This document shows positions 41,708-46,092 of a stretch of DNA of 46,092 nucleotides, piece by piece. The translations under genes were made by a program, and so were the position numbers. Origin of the DNA: Rhodocyclaceae bacterium (GTDB lineage Bacteria > Pseudomonadota > Gammaproteobacteria > Burkholderiales > Rhodocyclaceae); NCBI GenBank assembly GCA_018261935.1, contig JAGTRP010000025.1, forward strand, positions 1 through 46,092, written 5' to 3'. Under the pieces are notes generated by a model. The model was given only the letters and a program-made list of their open reading frames with translations, ran no database searches and was not told the DNA's origin. Position 1 is the first letter of the stretch, and each line of letters opens with the position of its first letter.

Positions 41708-42361
41708 ATGATTGCCGCCAAGGAACCCACTGCCCCCGGCATGGCGGCCCGTACCGCCGCCATCCTCTTCCTCTTTGTGGTCGCCTTCACCGCCGCCTTG
41801 GCCATCGTCTATGTCGCCACCAAGCCGGGCATCGACGCGGCCGCGGCGGAAGAGAAGATGCGCGCCATCAACGAAGTGCTGCCCAAGGATCTCTACGACA
41901 ACGATCTCCTGGCCGATACCCTGAAGATCCCTGCCACACCGGAACTGGGGCTCGACGACGAATCCACTATCTACCGGGCCCGCCTGGGGGGCGAGCCGTC
42001 CGCCCTGGTGCTGGAGACCGTGGCCCCCGACGGCTACGCCGGCAAGATCCGCATGCTGGTGGCGGTGCGGGCCAACGGCGAACTTGCCGGGGTGCGGGTC
42101 ACCCAGCACAAGGAAACCCCGGGCCTGGGGGACTACATCGAGCCCAAGAAGGACAAGAACAAGGAGCGCCCCTGGATCACCCAGTTCAACGGCCTCTCCC
42201 TCGACAAGGTCCCCGCCTCCGGCTGGAAGGTGAAGAAGGACGGCGGACGCTTCGATTTCGTCGCCGGTGCCACCGTGACTCCCCGCGCCATGGTCAAGGC
42301 GGTGCACAAGACCCTGCAATACGCCGTCGCCAACCGCGACCGCCTGTTCGCCACAAAATAA
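41708..42361 (+). CDS. rnfG: Rnf complex subunit G
   Basis: This 217-residue protein has one N-terminal membrane segment (about 15-38) and a periplasmic FMN domain. The FMN-binding motif appears as AGATVTPRAMVKAV, where the second Thr (TVT) is the expected covalent attachment residue. The family's HKETPGLGD segment is present. It lies between rnfD and rnfE with the standard RnfABCDGE order. Confidence 0.95.
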   Translation: MIAAKEPTAPGMAARTAAILFLFVVAFTAALAIVYVATKPGIDAAAAEEKMRAINEVLPKDLYDNDLLADTLKIPATPELGLDDESTIYRARLGGEPSALVLETVAPDGYAGKIRMLVAVRANGELAGVRVTQHKETPGLGDYIEPKKDKNKERPWITQFNGLSLDKVPASGWKVKKDGGRFDFVAGATVTPRAMVKAVHKTLQYAVANRDRLFATK

Positions 42362-42372
42362 GAGATAAAGCC

Positions 42373-43065
42373 ATGCTCATCAGCCTCGCGGAAATCAAGC
42401 AGATCAGCTGGAACGGCATCTGGAAGCAGAACAGCAGCCTGGTCCAGATTCTCGGCATGTGCCCCCTGCTGGCCGTCACCACGACCCTCATGAATGGCGT
42501 CATGCTGTCCCTCGCCACCCTGCTGGTGATGGCCCTGTCCAATTTCTTCGTCGCCTGCCTGCGCAATTTCATCCCCTACGAAATCCGCATCCCGGTGTTC
42601 ATTCTCATCGCCGCCGCCCTGGTGACCGTGGTAGATCTCGGCATGAATGCCTACATGCACGACATGTACAACATCCTGGGCATCTTCATCCCCCTCATCA
42701 TCACCAACTGCCTGGTCCTGGCCCGCATCGAGGCTTTCGCCGCCAAGAACAGCCCACTGGCCTCGGCTCTTGACGGCGCCATGATGGGCGTCGGCATGGT
42801 GTGGACCCTGGGCCTCCTCGGCGGACTGCGGGAACTCATCGGCAGCGGCACCTTCCTTGGCGGCATCGACTTGGTGGTGCCGGGCCTTTCCCCCATCCAC
42901 CTCCTGCCCGAGGATTATCCCGGCTTCCTGGTCGCCATCCTGCCACCCGGCGCCTTCATCGGCCTGGGATGCCTGGTAGCTTGGAAGAATTGGATCGAAG
43001 CCCGGGCCGCGGAGCGGGAAAACCGCAGGCCGGCGGAGCCGGTGATGGCCGGCGGCTGCCACTAG
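42373..43065 (+). CDS. rnfE: Rnf complex subunit E
   Basis: This 230-residue membrane protein is homologous to RnfA. NSSLVQILGMCPLLAVTTT and IPLIITNCLVLARIEAFA hold the two conserved Cys that complete the intramembrane Fe-S site. Six hydrophobic segments are visible. The polar C-terminal tail (about 205-230) is of ordinary length. nth follows after seven bases, the same linkage as in enterobacteria. Confidence 0.95.
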   Translation: MLISLAEIKQISWNGIWKQNSSLVQILGMCPLLAVTTTLMNGVMLSLATLLVMALSNFFVACLRNFIPYEIRIPVFILIAAALVTVVDLGMNAYMHDMYNILGIFIPLIITNCLVLARIEAFAAKNSPLASALDGAMMGVGMVWTLGLLGGLRELIGSGTFLGGIDLVVPGLSPIHLLPEDYPGFLVAILPPGAFIGLGCLVAWKNWIEARAAERENRRPAEPVMAGGCH

Positions 43066-43072
43066 GCGGCTC

Positions 43073-43714
43073 ATGGACCCCGCCCAGCGCGCGGAGCTTT
43101 TCCGCCGCCTGCAGGCTGCCAATCCGGAGCCCACCACGGAACTCCATTACGAGACGCCGTTCCAGCTCCTGATCGCCGTCATCCTGTCAGCCCAGGCTAC
43201 CGACGTCGGCGTGAACAAGGCCACTGCCCGCCTCTTCCCGGTGGCTTCGACCCCGGAAAAGATGCTGGCCCTGGGGGAGGAAGGACTGATGGAATACGTC
43301 AAGACCATCAACCTCTTCCGCACCAAGGCCCGGAACGTCATCGCCACCTGCCGCATCCTGGTGGAAAGCCACGGCGGCCAGGTGCCCGCCGAGCGCGAGG
43401 CCCTCGAAGCCCTGCCCGGAGTCGGCCGCAAGACCGCCAATGTGGTGCTCAACACCGCCTTCGGCCAGCCGGTGATCGCCGTGGATACCCATATATTCCG
43501 GGTCGCCAACCGCACCGGCCTGGCCCCCGGCAAGAATCCCCTGGAAGTGGAACTGAAGCTCCTGGAAACCACCCCGCCGGAGTACCGGCATGATGCCCAC
43601 CACTGGCTGATCCTGCATGGCCGCTACGTCTGCAAGGCCAAGCGGCCGGAATGCGAACGCTGCATCCTGACCGATCTGTGCGACTACTTCCAGACGGTCC
43701 AGCCCCTGAAATAA
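43073..43714 (+). CDS. nth: Endonuclease III
   Basis: This 213-residue DNA glycosylase/AP lyase removes oxidised pyrimidines. The helix-hairpin-helix LPGVGRKTANVVL carries the catalytic Lys. The Asp is in AVDTHIFRVANR. The C-terminal [4Fe-4S] loop has C-x6-C-x2-C-x5-C (CKAKRPECERCILTDLC). All active residues are present and length is normal. It is probably co-transcribed with rnf. Confidence 0.97.
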   Translation: MDPAQRAELFRRLQAANPEPTTELHYETPFQLLIAVILSAQATDVGVNKATARLFPVASTPEKMLALGEEGLMEYVKTINLFRTKARNVIATCRILVESHGGQVPAEREALEALPGVGRKTANVVLNTAFGQPVIAVDTHIFRVANRTGLAPGKNPLEVELKLLETTPPEYRHDAHHWLILHGRYVCKAKRPECERCILTDLCDYFQTVQPLK

Positions 43715-43738
43715 GCATCATCCCTTTCGAGACCGCCC

Positions 43739-44176
43739 ATGTTCAATCCTTCCCGTGAGCAGGTACGCCGCTTCTTCTGCGACGCCTGGAAGAAGCATCT
43801 TGACCGCCTACCCCTGGTAGGTGCCGAAGTCACCGCCGTGGACATCGTCCTCCGGCACCCCGAATACCACGATCTCCTGATCGACCCGGAAGGGGCGCTG
43901 GCCAAGGAGTGGACGCCCGAAGACGGGCAGATGAATCCCTTCCTGCACCTGTCCCTGCACCTGGCCATTGCCGAGCAGGTCAGCATCGACCAGCCGCCGG
44001 GCATCCGGGCCGCCTTCGAGGCCCTGCGGGCTCGCCTCGATCCCCACAGCGCCGAGCATGCCATTCTCGAGTGCCTGGGGGAGACGATCTGGCGGGCCCA
44101 GCGCGAAGGCAAGCCCATGGATGCCCTCGCCTACGTCGATAGCGTTCGCCGTGCCGCCAGCAGGGGCCCCGGCTAG
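43739..44176 (+). CDS. DUF1841 family protein
   Basis: This 145-residue soluble protein of the DUF1841 family is common next to nth in betaproteobacteria. It opens with MFNPSREQVRRFFCDAW, followed by LPLVGAE, HPEYHDLL and the conserved MNPFLHLSLHLAIAEQ stretch. The His pair in HLSLHLAIAEQ could bind a metal, but no function is known to me. It starts 24 bases after nth and converges on the copper-chaperone operon. No terminator was seen in the 18-bp gap. Confidence 0.85.
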   Translation: MFNPSREQVRRFFCDAWKKHLDRLPLVGAEVTAVDIVLRHPEYHDLLIDPEGALAKEWTPEDGQMNPFLHLSLHLAIAEQVSIDQPPGIRAAFEALRARLDPHSAEHAILECLGETIWRAQREGKPMDALAYVDSVRRAASRGPG

Positions 44177-44194
44177 CAGCCTGATTTCTTTGCC

Positions 44195-44662
44195 TCAGTG
44201 CTTGCCGTGGTCCATCGGCATGCCGGGCGCGGTGGGCCTGACCACCTTGGCCTCCACCTTCTTGCTGCTGCCGTCGTCGAAAGTGAGGGTGATGGGCACG
44301 ACGTTACCCTCCTGCATCGGCGCCTTGAGGTCGATGAGCATGACGTGCAGGCCGCCCGGCTTCAGCACGGTCTCGCCCTTGGCCTTGATGTCGATGGACT
44401 GCACTGGCCGCATCTTCATGACGCCGCCGTCGTTGACATGGGTGTGCAGCTCGGTGACCTTCGACAGGCTGTTCTCGGCCTTGACCACCTTCACATCCTT
44501 GTCGCCGGCGTTCTTGAGCACCATGAAGGCGCCGGTGGCCGGGGCTCCCGGCGGCGCCAGGCGAACGTAGGGATCCTGCACCGAAACGTTGTCGGCGGCC
44601 GCGGCGAAAACACCGGCGCTGAACAGCAGGGTGACCGCCAGGGCGGAAATCTTGTGCATCAT
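44195..44662 (-). CDS. Periplasmic copper chaperone, PCuAC family
   Basis: This 155-residue exported protein has a signal peptide (1 to about 22, ending AAAADN). The PCuAC Cu(I) site is visible as H73/H75, M82/M84 and H106-x-M108, and a Met/His-rich tail (MPMDHGKH) offers a second copper site. PCuAC proteins deliver Cu to CuA or CuB centres, usually with Sco1. It is the last gene of a three-gene copper operon that diverges from probable nosZ, so delivery to nitrous-oxide reductase or cytochrome oxidase is likely. Confidence 0.93.
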   Translation of the reverse strand: MMHKISALAVTLLFSAGVFAAAADNVSVQDPYVRLAPPGAPATGAFMVLKNAGDKDVKVVKAENSLSKVTELHTHVNDGGVMKMRPVQSIDIKAKGETVLKPGGLHVMLIDLKAPMQEGNVVPITLTFDDGSSKKVEAKVVRPTAPGMPMDHGKH

Positions 44663-44685
44663 GAGTCTCTCCTTCTTGTGGGTTG

Positions 44686-45273
44686 TTACTGCACGGACAG
44701 GCGCTCGCGGATTGCCGCCACCATCTGCTCCGGGGTGGCGACGTGGGGCAAGCGCTCCTTCAGGACACCATCGGTGCCAATCAGATAGACATCGGCGGTG
44801 TGGTCAACCACATAGCCGGCGGCGCTACCGGTCTGGTGCTTGGCGTAGAAAGCCCCATACTGCTTCGCCACCGCTGCCACCTCAGCCTGGGAACTGGTCA
44901 GACCGACCATGCCTGGATGGAAGAACGTCACATATTCTTTGAGGTGCGCCAGCGTATCTCGTTCCGGATCGACCGATACCAGCAGCGTCACGACCCGGCT
45001 CGCTTCCTCGGGCTTGAGCAGGTTCAGGGCGGCGGCGGTCCGCACCAGGGAAGTGGGGCAGATATCCGGGCAGTAGGTGTAGCCGAAATATAGAAGCACG
45101 ACCTTGCCCCGGAAGGCGCTCAGGGAAACCGGCCCATCCGCCGACTGCAGGGTGAAATCGCCGCCCCTTGGGGAAACGGTGGTCTCCGGCTGCCCCGGGT
45201 TCCAGAACAGGCCGAGGCCGATCACCAGAAGCCCGAGGGCGACCGCGATGGCGAGGAGGATACGCTGGGACAT
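44686..45273 (-). CDS. Sco1/SenC-family copper/thiol protein
   Basis: This 195-residue, N-terminally anchored periplasmic thioredoxin-fold protein has one membrane segment (about 4-24). The copper-binding CPDIC motif (C68, C72) and distal H158 (VVDHTADVYLI) are all present. Sco proteins metallate or reduce CuA sites. CuA is shared by cytochrome oxidase and NosZ. The gene lies four bases after the FixH/YtkA-like gene and 23 bases before PCuAC, in one operon. Confidence 0.95.
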   Translation of the reverse strand: MSQRILLAIAVALGLLVIGLGLFWNPGQPETTVSPRGGDFTLQSADGPVSLSAFRGKVVLLYFGYTYCPDICPTSLVRTAAALNLLKPEEASRVVTLLVSVDPERDTLAHLKEYVTFFHPGMVGLTSSQAEVAAVAKQYGAFYAKHQTGSAAGYVVDHTADVYLIGTDGVLKERLPHVATPEQMVAAIRERLSVQ

Positions 45274-45277
45274 GGTG

Positions 45278-45745
45278 TCACCCCTGGTGCGAGGCGAAAC
45301 GGAAGGGCACGGCGATGCGCTCCCGTTCGGTTTCGACCAGCACGGTCGCCTGCCAGTCCATGCTGCCGGTGACGCAGATCGGCAGGGTGCCCTCCCCGCC
45401 GAAGCGCCCGCCGCCCACGGCCTGCAATTGGGGCCGGTTGAGCCCCATGTTCATATTGACGCCGGAAAAATCCACCTCCACCTTGCTGGCGGTGCGCCCC
45501 GCGACCACGACTTCCATCTGCAGGGGCGCCACCATGGGGATAGGACGGGGAGTGATGGAGAACTGCACCGTCCCGCCTCCCGGCAGGGCGGCTTCGCAGG
45601 GGCTCCGCTGCAGGTCGCAGCCGGCCGGGGGCTGGACGGTGATATCGGCCTTGGGCAACAGGAGAGGCGAAAGCTTGTAGCCGACGACGACGACCAGGGC
45701 GATCAGAATAATGCCTATGGCATCAATAAGAAGTTTTTTGTTCAC
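45278..45745 (-). CDS. FixH/YtkA-like membrane-anchored protein
   Basis: This 155-residue protein has one N-terminal membrane segment (about 7-26) and a periplasmic beta-sandwich-like domain. A Met-containing NMNMGLNRP stretch (M98, M100), C43, C50 and C124 are possible copper ligands or disulfides. The arrangement SGVNMNMG...LPICVTGSMDWQATVLVE resembles FixH/YtkA-like proteins, which accompany Sco and PCuAC genes. Recognition is by pattern and context only. It is the first gene of the copper operon and diverges from probable nosZ. Confidence 0.65.
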   Translation of the reverse strand: MNKKLLIDAIGIILIALVVVVGYKLSPLLLPKADITVQPPAGCDLQRSPCEAALPGGGTVQFSITPRPIPMVAPLQMEVVVAGRTASKVEVDFSGVNMNMGLNRPQLQAVGGGRFGGEGTLPICVTGSMDWQATVLVETERERIAVPFRFASHQG

Positions 45746-45769
45746 AAATCAGTTTCAGGGCTTGCAATC

Positions 45770-45789
45770 ATGGGAAAAGATTTTCCCAT
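45770..45789. repeat. Perfect inverted repeat upstream of the copper operon
   Basis: ATGGGAAAA and TTTTCCCAT (9-bp arms) are separated by GA. It lies 25-44 bases upstream of the FixH/YtkA-like start codon and may be an operator for leftward transcription. Confidence 0.5.
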
Positions 45790-45848
45790 GCATGGCGGTC
45801 GGAAAATTAAGGCACATCAATTTTTTCACAGCCGTGCAGGAATACAGT

Positions 45849-45867
45849 CTGCGACAAATTGTCGCAG
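45849..45867. promoter_or_regulatory. Palindromic operator CTGCGACA-N3-TGTCGCAG
   Basis: The 19-bp sequence CTGCGACAAATTGTCGCAG is a perfect palindrome about A45858. It lies 70-88 bases before the probable nosZ ATG. The core TGCGAC-N5-GTCGCA fits the GCGNC/GNCGC half-site pattern known for RegA/PrrA/ActR/RoxR-type redox regulators. It does not fit the FNR/DNR TTGAT pattern. The regulator is an inference. Confidence 0.55.
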
Positions 45868-45936
45868 TGGATTTCCTATGCCGCGATGATCGAGGGTAAG
45901 AGGTGACAAGTCCTTGTTTCCATGGGAGGGAACGAA

Positions 45937-46092
45937 ATGAAGAAATTTGCATTGAGTAGCACGGCGCTGCTGCTGGCGGCGGGATTGGGGGCGTCGTCGG
46001 CATGGTCGGCCGAGTCGCTGCAGGACGTGATGAAGGCCCGGGGCCTGAGCCAGCAGGATCTCTTGGCCGCGGCCAAGACCTATGTCCCCACC
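45937..46092 (+). CDS. nosZ: Probable nitrous-oxide reductase, Sec-type (clade II), 5' part
   Basis: The first 52 codons of a gene continue past the window edge. A Sec signal peptide (MKK, hydrophobic core 5-19, cleavage near AWSA-ES) is followed by LQDVMKARGLSQQDLLAAAK, which resembles the mature start of clade II NosZ proteins. There is no twin-arginine motif, unlike clade I NosZ. The strong SD GGGAGGG (45924-45930) lies six bases before the ATG. The divergent Sco1, PCuAC and FixH-like genes fit a CuA/CuZ enzyme. The catalytic domains are outside the window, so identity rests on a short N-terminus and context. Confidence 0.65.
   Translation, partial: MKKFALSSTALLLAAGLGASSAWSAESLQDVMKARGLSQQDLLAAAKTYVPT

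Noticed and set aside
39789-41711. 640-codon plus-strand frame overlapping rnfC/rnfD
   Set aside because: It lies in a different frame from rnfC and rnfD and has Arg/Pro/Gly-rich nonsense composition with no domain.
38611-41805. 1064-codon open frame on the minus strand opposite rnfB-rnfD
   Set aside because: It covers four well-recognised Rnf genes on the other strand. It is an artefact of high-GC codon bias, with low-complexity Gly/Asp/Ala composition.
45849-45867. FNR/DNR box for nosZ
   Set aside because: The palindrome half-site is TGCGACA and lacks the TTGAT/TTGAC core, so an FNR/DNR assignment is not supported.
1-46092. CRISPR arrays, rRNA operons, intact insertion sequences
   Set aside because: I looked for regularly spaced repeats, rRNA signatures and transposase-like proteins and saw none in the window.

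Overview
The window is GC-rich chromosomal DNA of a betaproteobacterium. The gene set fits the order Rhodocyclales (relatives of Azospira, Dechloromonas and Rhodocyclus): an acetate/propionate-centred metabolism, an Rnf complex, menaquinone genes and a probable Sec-type (clade II) nitrous-oxide reductase at the right edge. The genus is an inference; no rRNA is present.

Layout. 1-278 is non-coding and looks like the end of an integrated element lying beside tRNA-Ser(GGA) (316-406, minus). 443-12256 (minus) is one tightly packed ten-gene run. In transcription order it encodes a small membrane protein, a symporter-histidine kinase (CrbS/MxtR type), a lone receiver, a degenerate sensor kinase fused to a 3'-5' exonuclease, two DUF294 nucleotidyltransferase-like proteins, a degenerate exonuclease, a VC_2705-type Na+/solute symporter, its DUF4212 partner and a small membrane protein. 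Immediately upstream lie a terminator, a 15-codon ORF and acs. Together these read as an acetate sensing, uptake and activation locus with an unexplained nucleotide-handling module inside it; this is the best candidate for an undescribed system. Class I fumarase diverges from acs.

16.2-23.3 kb holds a YdcF-like protein and a menaquinone operon menB-C-E-F-D with overlapping genes. 23.3-29.8 kb (minus) carries an HDOD protein coupled to a GGDEF-EAL protein, then an acuI - receiver/degenerate-GGDEF - prpE run (acryloyl-CoA and propionate metabolism). 30.0-32.1 kb (plus) has an NlpC/P60 hydrolase that is probably leaderless and the N-degron pair aat-bpt preceded by a possible leader peptide. 32.1-36.6 kb (minus) is a MacAB-TolC-type export operon. 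36.7-44.2 kb (plus) has pyrD, rnfABCDGE, nth and a DUF1841 gene. 44.2-45.7 kb (minus) encodes copper-delivery proteins (PCuAC, Sco1, a FixH/YtkA-like protein). They diverge from the first 52 codons of a probable nosZ, with two palindromes in the shared control region.

Working together: acs, prpE, acuI and fumarase feed short-chain acids into central metabolism. Rnf, menaquinone synthesis, quinone-linked PyrD and the Nos/copper genes point to flexible anaerobic respiration. Several promoters sit so close to start codons that leaderless or near-leaderless transcripts are likely.
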